A model generated the notes under the pieces. The model saw only the letters and a program-made list of their open reading frames with translations, made no database searches and had not been told where the DNA came from. The translations under genes and the position numbers were made by a program. Of a DNA stretch of 64,000 bases, positions 25,561 through 34,664 are shown piece after piece. Source of the stretch: Bradyrhizobium diazoefficiens (GTDB taxonomy: Bacteria > Pseudomonadota > Alphaproteobacteria > Rhizobiales > Xanthobacteraceae); contig NZ_JAENXS010000005.1 of NCBI RefSeq assembly GCF_016612535.1, positions 1-64,000 of the forward strand, in the 5' to 3' direction. Position 1 is the stretch's first letter; every line of letters begins with the position of its first letter.

Positions 25561-27153
25561 TCAGAATCGTGTCGTCGTTCCTACAGCGGCACCATACCCG
25601 AAATGCTGCTCGAGCGTCTCCAGCACAAAGCCGTTCACATGAACGCTGGTCCTGCTGTCGACCGCCTGCACATACTGAGCGCCGATTGCCACGACGCTCT
25701 CTCTGACGCCCCGTATATCGCCGCTGGTAAATCCCTTGCCGGCGAGTTCAATGGTCAGCTGTTTCCTGGGACCGAAGAACTTTTGGTAACCAATGGCGCC
25801 GCCGAAGGATGCGCTATATGCATCGCTCGGAAGCGGCGAACCGGCCAAGCCCGCAGCCAGCGGGCTGAACAAGATGCCGGCGCGTTCCAGAGGACCGGCG
25901 ACCTGGGCGCTGCGGGCAGCCGAGGTGTAGTTGCCAAACGACGAGAAAACGTTGGCATAGAGAATGTCGTTCGAACCTTTCTGTGTCTGGGAGATTTCCG
26001 CCAACAGCAGGACGCCGTCATTGACCCATGGCCCCTTTGCATCGAGCGCCGTCGAGGTGTTGATCCTGAACGCAGTGTTGATGTCTCCGAAACGCTGTGT
26101 CGATGAAGCGCCCCAGAAAACACCCGAACCGCCCCTTTGTACCCCAGCCCAATCCCGCGGATTGTCACTGTTGACGAAGGCGAAGTCGAACGTCACGACG
26201 TTCCTGCGGAAGTCCGTTTCAGTAAACACACCGAGCAGTTGGGCTGAGTGATCCGGCAGGGGTTGAGCATCGCCGCGCCGGAGGTCGCCCCAGCCGTAGA
26301 CTCCGGTCACACGGATGTCCTGAGTGAGGCCAGGTATCTGGATCGTATCCTTCGTGATCCCCAGCGCCTGGATGTTGTCGTTGATCATGATTCCTTCTTG
26401 GAAAAAGATCTGCTGCTTGCCGACGGAGAAACCGAAATCGAGGCCCCTTCGGTCGTCGGGATCGATACCCGGAAACAACTGGCGCGTGTCGCCCTCGAAG
26501 AAGAAAGTCTGGATATTCGGGTTGAACGCGTTGACGAATTGCGTGCCCTGCCCATCGACGTTCAGTACGCCGGTGCCCAGATTGGGGCCTTGCGAGAGCG
26601 GGCTAAATCCGATGACCACCCGCTCCGTGGGCGTCAGCTGCAAATGGCCAAAAATATCAGCCCGACCGGACCCATATTCCCGGCCAGGGTGGACGCCGTC
26701 GTTGAACACCCCGGCATTGCTCTGAACGGAGCCGAACACCCAGAAGGCCGGCTGCCACACTGCGCCGGTGGGGATCTTGAACCCCGACTTGATGTTTCCA
26801 GGTCCCAGGAACGGCTCGTTCCACTCGATGATCGGCGGATTTCGCTCGGGCAGCTGCGTGTGTTCCTTCAGCAGCGGCACCGGCTTTTCGCTCAGGCGGC
26901 TCTTGCTGTGGGCAAGCTCGGCATGAGTCGCCTCGGCATGGACCGCCTCCTCACCTTGAGGCGCCGGCCTGCGACGGACGCTCGGCTTCTTCTTGCCCAT
27001 GTGATCTGCCTCGGCGGCCCCTGATGGCGCCGCGGCAAGCGCGGCGACCTCGGTGGACTCCTGCTCGGCCGGCCCGGCTCCGGCGGGCGCGGGCATGCCA
27101 GCCGCCTGAGCCAGCGCGGCTCCGCAAAAGATCAGCAACCGGCCCGTTCGCAT
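25561..27153 (-). CDS. outer-membrane beta-barrel protein of the cytochrome cluster
   Basis: 530 residues from the ATG at 27153; a TTG three codons earlier is less likely. It has a signal peptide (about 5-27), a basic Ala/Pro-rich linker, then a long beta-rich region with alternating aromatic strands (for example VWQPAFWVFGSVQSNAG and IGYQKFFGPRKQLTIELAG) and a terminal Phe, the signature of outer-membrane barrels. Its place between a reductase and a multiheme cytochrome suggests a porin-type sheath for a cytochrome, comparable in role to MtrB/PioB. No MtrB-specific sequence motif was seen, so this role is inference. Confidence 0.65.
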   Translation of the reverse strand: MRTGRLLIFCGAALAQAAGMPAPAGAGPAEQESTEVAALAAAPSGAAEADHMGKKKPSVRRRPAPQGEEAVHAEATHAELAHSKSRLSEKPVPLLKEHTQLPERNPPIIEWNEPFLGPGNIKSGFKIPTGAVWQPAFWVFGSVQSNAGVFNDGVHPGREYGSGRADIFGHLQLTPTERVVIGFSPLSQGPNLGTGVLNVDGQGTQFVNAFNPNIQTFFFEGDTRQLFPGIDPDDRRGLDFGFSVGKQQIFFQEGIMINDNIQALGITKDTIQIPGLTQDIRVTGVYGWGDLRRGDAQPLPDHSAQLLGVFTETDFRRNVVTFDFAFVNSDNPRDWAGVQRGGSGVFWGASSTQRFGDINTAFRINTSTALDAKGPWVNDGVLLLAEISQTQKGSNDILYANVFSSFGNYTSAARSAQVAGPLERAGILFSPLAAGLAGSPLPSDAYSASFGGAIGYQKFFGPRKQLTIELAGKGFTSGDIRGVRESVVAIGAQYVQAVDSRTSVHVNGFVLETLEQHFGYGAAVGTTTRF

Positions 27154-27177
27154 GCCACCCAACCCCCGTTGCCAGAC

Positions 27178-29397
27178 CTAAGGCAAAACCACGTCGGCGC
27201 TTCGTGTCCTGACGGCTACGCTTCCATTGACGACCGCACGGGCAATCTCGGCGGGGCTCATGTTGTAGTCAAAACCGCCGTCCTTGACAGTATCGATCAA
27301 GTTGCTCGGTATCATCTGCGCGATGAACCGGACCGTGATCTTGTAGCGTTCGCCGCTCCTGAGCTTCTCGGCAGGCACGGTATAGGTGGCGGTCCGCCGC
27401 CCCAAAGGCTCGATGGTCTGCTTGTGCTTGCGCGCACCGAGCGGGTGCCCCACGAGAACCGTCGCCCTGGTTTCCGGCCGCACGAAAGGCAGCACGTCGG
27501 CCGAAAGATTGGTTGGCAGAACCTGCTCACGTTCGCCGCCACGAAGCGTGCGCACCAGGAAGATCGATTGCAGATTGAAGAGGTCCTTGTCCTCCTCCAA
27601 CTCGCCGTTGTGCACGTATATGGAATGAGTGTCCCGGACATCGCCGTTGGGATCGCGGTCCCCTGAGACATAGACCTTGTTGCCGCGGCTGTCGGTGACG
27701 GTGACCTCCAGGAAGAAGAGACGCTCAGCGTCGAACCCCGTTGGCACGGCGTGCCCTTGGGTCACGTTGATGACGTCGACGGCAAACTGGAGGCCGCCGG
27801 TATCCCGCCTGAGAACATTGATGTCGCTGAGTTGGATACCGTTGCGCAAGACCTGCAAACGGAGTTGGCGCACCTTTGCCAGACGTTCGAACTGCGTCTT
27901 GATGATGGCTCGCGCGTCGTAGCGCTCGTCACGGGACTCCCAAGCCTTGGGAAATTTGTAGTCCTTCGGGGCCGCTTTCTCGAATTCGTCGGTGCCCCAT
28001 CCGGCCTTGTAGTTGAACTGCAGCCATTCCGCGAGCGACTTGAGCTTCTGCGCGTCGACGTTGAACGGGAATATCCCGGGATGGATCACCGAATAGTCGG
28101 GTCCGGCGAAGGTATGGTTGGTGATCTTGCGGTCCTTGGTCGGCACACCGCCGACGATTGCAGCCGGCCCGAAATCATAGCCCGACGCGACACCCTGCAC
28201 CCGGCCCATATGGCAATCCTGGCACTTCTCGCCTCTCTCCTTGATCGCGGGCGATGCCTTGAATTCGGTGAAAGCCTCCTCCAGCCTGAACCCATTGAGC
28301 AGCGTGACATCGTGGCAGCTTCCGCAGAACATCGGCTTCGTGAGAAAGAACGCCTGCTTGACCGAGCCATGGATGGCGCGCCCGGGCTGATCCTTGGATG
28401 TCGAAACGCGGTACTCTTCCGGCTTGCTCAGCACCCGTTTGAGCTCAGCGCCGCCCTTCGGGCCGTAGACCGGCGAATAAATGTCACCTTCCACGGTCGC
28501 CATCCGCGCGCTGATCTTGCCGTATGCTTGATTGACCCGGTGGCAGGCCACACAGGTAATCCCTTCCCGGGACGCCGGCGATCGGTCGAGGTTGGAACCG
28601 TAGACTGACTCGTTGAGGTTCATCCCGAGCGGTGTATGGCAGCGAATGCAGAAATCGCCATTGGTGCCGCCGCTGTTGATATTGATCTTGGTCTGCATCG
28701 CGTTGAACACGACGCTGACTTGAGCATAGGCGTGCTGTGAGACCGACCATTCCTCGAATTGCTTGACGTGGCAGACGGCGCACGTGCTCGCCGACGGATA
28801 CTTGGTCTCGAGGAACAGCTTCTCATGCTCCGCGTCCGCGGCCTTTCGCCTGGCCTCATCATCCGCCTGTTTCTTTTTCGCCTCGTCCGAATCCTTGGCG
28901 GCACCTGGCGCGACCTTCAGCGCGTCTGCGGGATTGTTGGCGCCCGGTGTCAAGAGATCGTTGCCGCCAGGGGCCGGGGTCAGCAAATCGCCGCCACTCG
29001 GCGCTGGCGTCAGCAGGTCATCCCCGGCAGGCTTGTTGGACCCGGACGGGGCCGGCGCGGGAGAAGTCTGCGGGATCAACAGATCATCGTTGTTGCCCTG
29101 GGCAACGATCTGACGTGGCCGGCCTGTGGCGCTAGTGACATCTGCCAAATAGTCTCGGAGCCGAATGATATCAGGAGCCGAAGCGCCGCGATTGTGGGGC
29201 GAGGTCGATGGCGGTTTGCCGCCAGTGACTTCGGCCCAGTATTTTTCGAGCCGGGCGAGATCGGTCGCGGCCGTGCCATGTACAGCCAAGGCATCAGATG
29301 GGGAGCGGGCATCGACTGTGACCGGCAGCACGGAACCAGCCGAGGCGGCAATCAATGCGGCCACATGCCAAACTCGCCTTCCAATCACGCGAGCCAT
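27178..29397 (-). CDS. large pentaheme c-type cytochrome
   Basis: 739 residues from the ATG at 29397, preferred to a TTG two codons upstream. It has a signal peptide (about 8-30) and an N-terminal linker with repeated (G)DDLLTPAPSG units (about 100-155), then a Lys/Glu/Ala-rich helix. Five CxxCH sites follow (CAVCH, CIRCH, CVACH, CGSCH, CQDCH), the first within a c554-like STCAVCHVKQFEEWSVSQH region. The C-terminal 300 residues are heme-free and beta-rich, with a conserved THSIYVHNG stretch. Secreted to the periplasm or beyond. It is the first gene of the minus-strand cytochrome block. Confidence 0.85.
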   Translation of the reverse strand: MARVIGRRVWHVAALIAASAGSVLPVTVDARSPSDALAVHGTAATDLARLEKYWAEVTGGKPPSTSPHNRGASAPDIIRLRDYLADVTSATGRPRQIVAQGNNDDLLIPQTSPAPAPSGSNKPAGDDLLTPAPSGGDLLTPAPGGNDLLTPGANNPADALKVAPGAAKDSDEAKKKQADDEARRKAADAEHEKLFLETKYPSASTCAVCHVKQFEEWSVSQHAYAQVSVVFNAMQTKININSGGTNGDFCIRCHTPLGMNLNESVYGSNLDRSPASREGITCVACHRVNQAYGKISARMATVEGDIYSPVYGPKGGAELKRVLSKPEEYRVSTSKDQPGRAIHGSVKQAFFLTKPMFCGSCHDVTLLNGFRLEEAFTEFKASPAIKERGEKCQDCHMGRVQGVASGYDFGPAAIVGGVPTKDRKITNHTFAGPDYSVIHPGIFPFNVDAQKLKSLAEWLQFNYKAGWGTDEFEKAAPKDYKFPKAWESRDERYDARAIIKTQFERLAKVRQLRLQVLRNGIQLSDINVLRRDTGGLQFAVDVINVTQGHAVPTGFDAERLFFLEVTVTDSRGNKVYVSGDRDPNGDVRDTHSIYVHNGELEEDKDLFNLQSIFLVRTLRGGEREQVLPTNLSADVLPFVRPETRATVLVGHPLGARKHKQTIEPLGRRTATYTVPAEKLRSGERYKITVRFIAQMIPSNLIDTVKDGGFDYNMSPAEIARAVVNGSVAVRTRSADVVLP

Positions 29398-30103
29398 AAT
29401 CAAACTACCAATCGCTATCGGGCTTCACGCAAAAATTGTGCAACGAATTCGATGAAGCCCCTGAATAAGGAAAAAGGATACCCTTAACAAATGACAGTCC
29501 GCAAACAAAATTCTTGGCCCTCCCGGGCAAACCGCGCGCACTGGAGCAGGTTTAAGAACATAATCGATGCCGGAAGCTTGGTCTGACGGACTCATCCTTC
29601 GATCGTGCGTAGATTCTCCACGAGTTGTGCCTGCCCGGCAACAGTCGATCTTCGACCGGATGGTTCGAAGAGCAACGCGTGCACATTCCCTATGCATCTG
29701 ACCATTTCGAGCGCGGTCGAACTTCAGCACAAAGACACCCAGCGGCTGCAGCCCGTCGCGGAACCCTACCCGCCGTGCGATCTCGAGGCCCGCGTCGACT
29801 TTCTCAACGAACACTAAGGTCACCAGCACCGCCGTCCCGCTGAAGCGAGAGCCGATCCGATGCGCCGCAATCCCAAAACGCCGCCCCAAGCGCTGCTTGC
29901 GGCACCAAGGGAAAGCGGCTTAACTCAGACCAACCGATTGGTCGGAGCTTCCACAGGCGGCGCCGCAAGATGTTGCAATCCATTTGAGGTCGGACAGCCG
30001 GCGACGCGTTGTGTGTCGAACCCGTACTTGTGATGCCGCAACCGGCCCTTGCGTATCACATCGGGCAGCCGTGGTCCGGCGGCGCTTGTTGGTCTGAAAG
30101 AGC
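29398..30103. other. 706-base region between cytochrome and ccmI-like genes
   Basis: It divides the divergent cytochrome (minus) and ccmI-like (plus) genes and so should hold their promoters. ORFs of 60-150 codons on both strands lack domains, Shine-Dalgarno sites and codon bias, so none is called. A short open stretch at 29605-29817 (ending VDFLNEH) is the most protein-like but could not be supported. Confidence 0.4.
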
Positions 30104-31789
30104 ATGATGCCACTCTGGCTCGTTCTGATGTTGATGACGATAGCAGCTCTCGCCGCCGTCGTTTGGCCGATCGCGTTTGCCGGTCGAACCGCTCCGTCCG
30201 GCAGCGACGTCGCGGTCTACAAGGATCAACTCATCGAAATCGATCGAGATCGAGAAGCCGGCTCGATTGGCACGGCAGACGCCGACGCGGCACGCCTCGA
30301 GGTTTCGCGCCGACTTCTGAAGGCGGCCGAGGCCTCCGAGACGCCTAACCAATTACCGGTCGGTGGTAGTAACACCAAAGTGCGCCGGCTCACGGCACTC
30401 GCAATGGGCATGGTGTTCTTGCCAACATTTGCCGGCGGCATGTATCTCCGGCTCGGCTCGCCTGGCACGGTCCGGATGGAGGTTGCTGATCAAACCACAT
30501 CCTCTTCTGATGATGTGGTTGACGGCATGGTCGCTCAAGTCGAGAGCTATCTGAAGGGCAAGCCGAACGATGGACACGGCTGGGAGATTCTTGCTCCAAT
30601 CTACATGCGGATGGGGCGATATGACGATTCGGCGCGCGCTTGGCAAAAGGCCATAACTGGCCTGGGCGACAGCTCCGACCGCGAGGAAAATCTAGGCGAG
30701 GCCCTTGTTGCCGCTGCCAATGGCGTCGTGACGAACGAAGCCAGGAGAGCGTTCAATCAGGCGCTATCGATCGATCCCACCAGCGTCGACGCCGGTTTTT
30801 ACATCGGACTTGCGGCAAAACAGGATGGCCGGCCGGATGAGGCGGCCAGGATCTGGCGCGGTCTGATCGACACCGCGCCACCTGATGCAGACTGGCTCGA
30901 TACCGTTCGCAACGCACTCGCACGCCTCGATGCGCCTTCAGTCGCAGCCGCGGACGATGCTTCGGCGCCTGAGAAGCAACAGGATGCCATGATCAGGTCC
31001 ATGGTCGAGGGATTATCGGAGCGCCTCAAAATCAATGGCGGAGATCTGGATGGCTGGCTCAGGCTTGTGCGCTCGTACAAGGTCCTTCGTGAGCGCGACA
31101 AGGCCGACGCCGCCATCGTGAATGCACGACGCGCGCTCGCGTCGGATCCCGAGAAACTAGCCCGGCTCGAAATGGGTCTGGCGAGCATCGATCGCCCGCT
31201 CAATGGCGTTTCCCGGGAGGTTTCCAAGCAACCTGCCCCGACGACAGCCGGACCGGCCGAACATGACAGCGCTCCGGTGCAGGCCATGGTCGACAAGCTG
31301 GCCGAGCGCCTGAGCAGGAAGGGTGGTGACGTCGATAGCTGGCTGATGCTGGTACGCTCATACGAAACTCTTGGAGAGCACAAGAAAGCCACGGCCGCGA
31401 CTGCACAGGCCCGGTCGGCCTTTGCCTCCGATCCGCAAAAGCTCGTTGATTTCAACCAGCGCCTGGGCGCGATAGATGATGCTTCAGGCCCGCCTGTAGC
31501 GAACATGTCGCCGCGACGGGACAATCCGCCAGCCCCCACCAATACGTCTCCGACTGAGGAACAACAGGCGATGATCAAAGGCATGGTCGATCGCCTGGCC
31601 GACCGGCTGACGCGGAATGGCAACGACGTCGATGGATGGATTCAACTGATGCGTTCTTATGTGGTCCTCGGTCAGCGGGACCAGGCATCCGCTGCGGCTC
31701 GCAGCGGCCGCGCGGCTCTCGGCAACGATACCGAAGCGCTTAATCGGCTGGATGCAGGCGCGAAAGGACTGGGCGTAGACTTGCCATGA
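30104..31789 (+). CDS. CcmI/CycH-type cytochrome c maturation protein, repeat-expanded
   Basis: 561 residues. CcmI-type N-terminus: a membrane helix (about 4-26), a cytoplasmic loop with YKDQL.EI.RD.E.G.I and AR.EVSRRLL, and a second helix (about 100-118). A periplasmic region with helical repeats follows. The motif MV(x)xLxxRLxxxGxDxDxWLxLxRSY occurs three times (near residues 300, 395 and 493) after a first diverged copy (about 142), each followed by an A..A...AL..DP-type helix. Usual CycH proteins are nearer 350-400 residues, so this one is enlarged. CcmI holds apocytochrome for heme ligation; extra repeats may suit the large multiheme clients next door. No ccmF/H/E genes are in the window, so this is probably a second, dedicated copy. 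Confidence 0.83.
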   Translation: MMPLWLVLMLMTIAALAAVVWPIAFAGRTAPSGSDVAVYKDQLIEIDRDREAGSIGTADADAARLEVSRRLLKAAEASETPNQLPVGGSNTKVRRLTALAMGMVFLPTFAGGMYLRLGSPGTVRMEVADQTTSSSDDVVDGMVAQVESYLKGKPNDGHGWEILAPIYMRMGRYDDSARAWQKAITGLGDSSDREENLGEALVAAANGVVTNEARRAFNQALSIDPTSVDAGFYIGLAAKQDGRPDEAARIWRGLIDTAPPDADWLDTVRNALARLDAPSVAAADDASAPEKQQDAMIRSMVEGLSERLKINGGDLDGWLRLVRSYKVLRERDKADAAIVNARRALASDPEKLARLEMGLASIDRPLNGVSREVSKQPAPTTAGPAEHDSAPVQAMVDKLAERLSRKGGDVDSWLMLVRSYETLGEHKKATAATAQARSAFASDPQKLVDFNQRLGAIDDASGPPVANMSPRRDNPPAPTNTSPTEEQQAMIKGMVDRLADRLTRNGNDVDGWIQLMRSYVVLGQRDQASAAARSGRAALGNDTEALNRLDAGAKGLGVDLP

Positions 31790-32263
31790 CGATCGCTGAC
31801 GCGACGAAGTGACAATGCGCTGCCGTTCGTCAATCCGAACCTAACTGTCGGGCGAGGACTTTTGCTTGACCTCCGTCCAGATCGTCAGATGCAAATTCGT
31901 TCGCCTCAGATCTTGGACAAGCTGATCGCTGAGCGAGAGGTCAATCGCTCGACCGTTGCTATCCAGGAACTGATGCACACGGTTGGCGCATTGAATCCAT
32001 CCAACGCGCGGACCGCCACCGTTCCCAACCGGACGCGCGCTGTTCTATCGCGCAAAATGAACCCATCCTGGGTCGGACTGAAGCCGTGAAGGTTCGATTG
32101 GGGATTCGGCGATCGTAGCCGAAGAGAAGACGTGCTGCGGTGAAGCCATGACTCTTCTCGTCTCTAAGGCGGCGCCGCCTGCAGCGAAAAATCCCTGTGG
32201 GTTATGCCAGCGCAAGGGGCTTCCTTGCGGGCAATTCTTAAAACCCCCTGTATTTCAACGAAT
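31790..32263. other. 474-base region, no well-supported gene
   Basis: A 66-codon ORF (31889-32089) begins MQIRSPQILDKLIAERE, but has no Shine-Dalgarno or recognised family, and I would not call it. The rest looks non-coding or decayed and leads into the right direct repeat. Confidence 0.35.
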
Positions 32264-32317
32264 TAGGCGCTTGGTGCGCTCGGAGGGGCGGTCGCATTTG
32301 TTGCGATTTCAATGACT
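32264..32317 (+). repeat. right direct repeat, possible island border
   Basis: Second copy of the 8306-8355 sequence. Its TTGGTGCGCTCGGAGG (32271-32286) is the complement of what a tRNA acceptor 3' end of the form CCTCCGAGCGCACCA would be, which is a usual target for integrases. The T-arm part does not follow, so no tRNA gene is called. Decayed ORFs start just beyond it. Confidence 0.5.
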
Positions 32318-32360
32318 TACGCGGATGGGCGAAGAGGTTAGGTGCATTTCCCGCCTATAG

Positions 32361-32507
32361 GCTGCCTTCCAGCCCGGCTCCAACAGCCCGAAGACGCCCG
32401 GCACCCTGGAACTGCTCAAGCGTGTGTTCGAGTCCATGTAGCTGCCTGAACTGATCGATGGCAATCTGGCCGACAGCCAGCCTGGAATCCTTGAGGAAGA
32501 ACAATAA
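32361..32507 (+). pseudogene. ORF remnant A with internal amber stop
   Basis: A reading frame of about 48 codons (AFQPGSNSPKT... then ...LEEEQ) is interrupted at 32439-32441 by TAG. No start codon could be identified, since another in-frame stop (32358) lies just before. It ends six bases before the next ORF start, consistent with a former operon. Family unknown. Confidence 0.4.
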
Positions 32508-32513
32508 GAACGC

Positions 32514-32729
32514 ATGACACTAGCAGTCACGATCTTTGGCGTTGCCGAGCGAGGCTCGCCGGGCATTCTGGTCTACGCCTAGCTGGCCGCGCAAAAGATC
32601 GCTGCTGCCCAGCAGATGCTTGGTGACGATCTTGCTGCCCCTATCCAACGCGTCCTGAACGATCCTCTCGTGATCCCGGCGTTCAAGGACGCGATGAACA
32701 TAGGCGTCAGCAAATCGGGCGGCACATGA
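32514..32729 (+). pseudogene. ORF remnant B with internal amber stop
   Basis: From the ATG at 32514 (MTLAVTIFGVAER...) the frame runs 72 codons with one TAG at 32580-32582, then ends at 32727-32729, where TGA overlaps the next ATG (ATGA). The tight overlap with remnant C implies these were coupled genes. Family unknown. Readthrough of the amber codon is conceivable, but decay is simpler. Confidence 0.45.
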
Positions 32730-34296
32730 CCGGCCCCTCGCCCGACGCTCTTGCCAGGATACAGCTGGAAGCCGCGCGGCAGGAGGCCCGCGAGCACCAG
32801 CGCCGGTTGATGCAGGGCCTTGGCAAGCCGATCATCTCATTCGAGAACCACGGCTATCGCGTCGTCTGCGTCGGCAAGGAGGTGCGCTGGAAGACATGGC
32901 GCACCTTTCCCGATTTTCTGTTCGACTACATCAAGGTGAAGCTTACGTCGGAATGGGGAAACACAGAGCTCGCCAAACCGGAAGTGGAGCGTCACCGCTC
33001 CTCAAATGGTATCACAAGGTCTGCATGCTGCAGCAGACCCTGCCCAAGGGACCGGATGGCATCTATTCGGCCGAGATGACTGGCGCGGTGCGGGCCTATC
33101 TCGGCCTAGCCTACGATCTCTTTTTGAGCGCGCACAACGCCGAGCTGCCCGAGCTGCTGTTGACGCGCTTGCGCAATGCGCAGACCTTCGAAGGTGCCGT
33201 CTACGAAGCCCGCGTCATCGGCAGCCTGGCTCGGGCCGGTTTTCATATCGAGCTGGAGGACGAGACGGACTCCAACCGCTCGCATTGCGAATTAGCGGCA
33301 ACACACAAGGACACGGGCCGCAAGTTTTCTGTCGAGGCCAAGACCGTTACCTCCTTGAGCAGTCGTTCGGGAGCGAGCGCCGAGCCGCCCCGCATCCGCA
33401 ATCAGCTTTACAAGGCTTTGTGCAAGCAGGCCGATCACGAGCGCATGATCTTCATCGAGCTGAACCGCGCAGGAACCGGGGCCCCGGGTGAAATGCCGGA
33501 CTGGATGCAGCATATCGATGCCGAGATCGAACAGGCCGAAAAGGACTTCACGATCGAGGGGCGCCCTGCACCACCCGCCTACGTCATGGTGACAAACCTC
33601 GGCGCCATTCATGCGCTCGACGGCACCGTCTTCACCGATGTAGGGCTGGCCTGCGGGTTCAAGATTCCGGATTTTGCCAGCCGCACACCCGCCCGATCCA
33701 TCCTGGAGCTCGTCGATGCGCGCGATAAGCATCTTGAGCTGCACTGGCTGCGGAAGGCACTCAACCGACAACAAACGGTCCCAAGCACGTTCGACGACCG
33801 GCTCCCCGACGAACCGAAGGATTCCTCCCTCCCGCGTCTTCTGATTGGATCGGCATACCTGATTCCGCTCGCCGATGGACGGGAAGTGCCTGCGGTGCTG
33901 ACGGATGCCGTCGTCCTTGAGCCCGAGCGGCGCGCTTACGGGACCTACCGGTACGCCGACGGAACGCACGTCATTTGCGCAAACGATTTGAGCGACGCCG
34001 AGATGGCCGCTTACAAGCGCTCCCCGGAGACTTTCTTCGGCATTGTCAAGGATGTCACGCGCGAGATAAGCGAGCCGCTCGATGCCTTCGACTTCTTCTG
34101 GGAAAGTCATGCGGACACGCCCAGGGAGAAGCTGATCGAGTTCACCTCCAATTGGCCAGACGCGGCCGCGCTGCACCGCCTCGATCAGCGGCGGCTCGCG
34201 CAAGTCTATTGTTCGCGCTTCGCGGAACATATGTGGTCAAGACACGCGCGTGAAAACCCCGATCTGTCGAACCCGTACGGCACGGGCAAGACTTGA
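32726..34296 (+). pseudogene. frameshifted nuclease-like hypothetical protein
   Basis: The frame beginning MTGPSPDALARIQLEAARQ runs to about 32993. Restoring one base there (a C missing from CACCCG at 32991-32997) joins it to the frame that ends at 34296 (PLLKWYHKVCMLQQT onward), giving about 523 residues. The central part has EARVIGSLARAGFHIELEDE followed by FSVEAKT, an arrangement of Glu, Asp and ExK that resembles a PD-(D/E)XK nuclease core. No family name can be given. Either a one-base deletion or a sequencing error. Confidence 0.55.
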
Positions 34297-34664
34297 CCGC
34301 CGTTGCGCCAGAGGCTCGGCTCATGACGAGTCCGAAATACAGGCACCCGATTTCGGGACAGTGATAGCGACGCCGACATGGAATGGCGGGGGGACCCGAA
34401 AGCGAGTGCAGTCGCGAGACCGGTTAACAAGGCGCCCGCGCAATGACAGTGATAACGACGCCGCAAAGCGGCGGCCCCCTGCCCGACGGGCTCCGGCGAG
34501 CGACAACGAAGAACACCTATCAGCACAGCCACCTTCAATGCCGCATCCATCCGCTTTGAACATCCCACGCAGTAAAGGCAATCGAACCTTATGCACAAGC
34601 TAAGGTTGCTTGGGCCTACAGACTAGGTGATATTTCCCTCCCCCTCGATGGATGCAATTTCCAA
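34297..34664. other. 368-base region with no supported gene
   Basis: Short ORFs on both strands lack domains or start signals. Probably decayed DNA between two pseudogenes. Confidence 0.4.

Noticed and set aside
17333..29397. Nitrification (HAO-c554) or MtrCAB/PioABC locus
   Set aside because: The tetraheme protein is c554-like, but no octaheme HAO is present, and neither the decaheme protein nor the barrel shows the MtrA/MtrB-specific sequence patterns.
29425..29889. 154-codon minus-strand ORF in the gap before the ccmI-like gene
   Set aside because: No start signal, no domain, and a composition similar to non-coding GC-rich sequence.
32271..32286. Possible tRNA gene end
   Set aside because: Only an acceptor-like half of about 16 bases is present; no T-arm or cloverleaf follows, so it is treated as part of a repeat.
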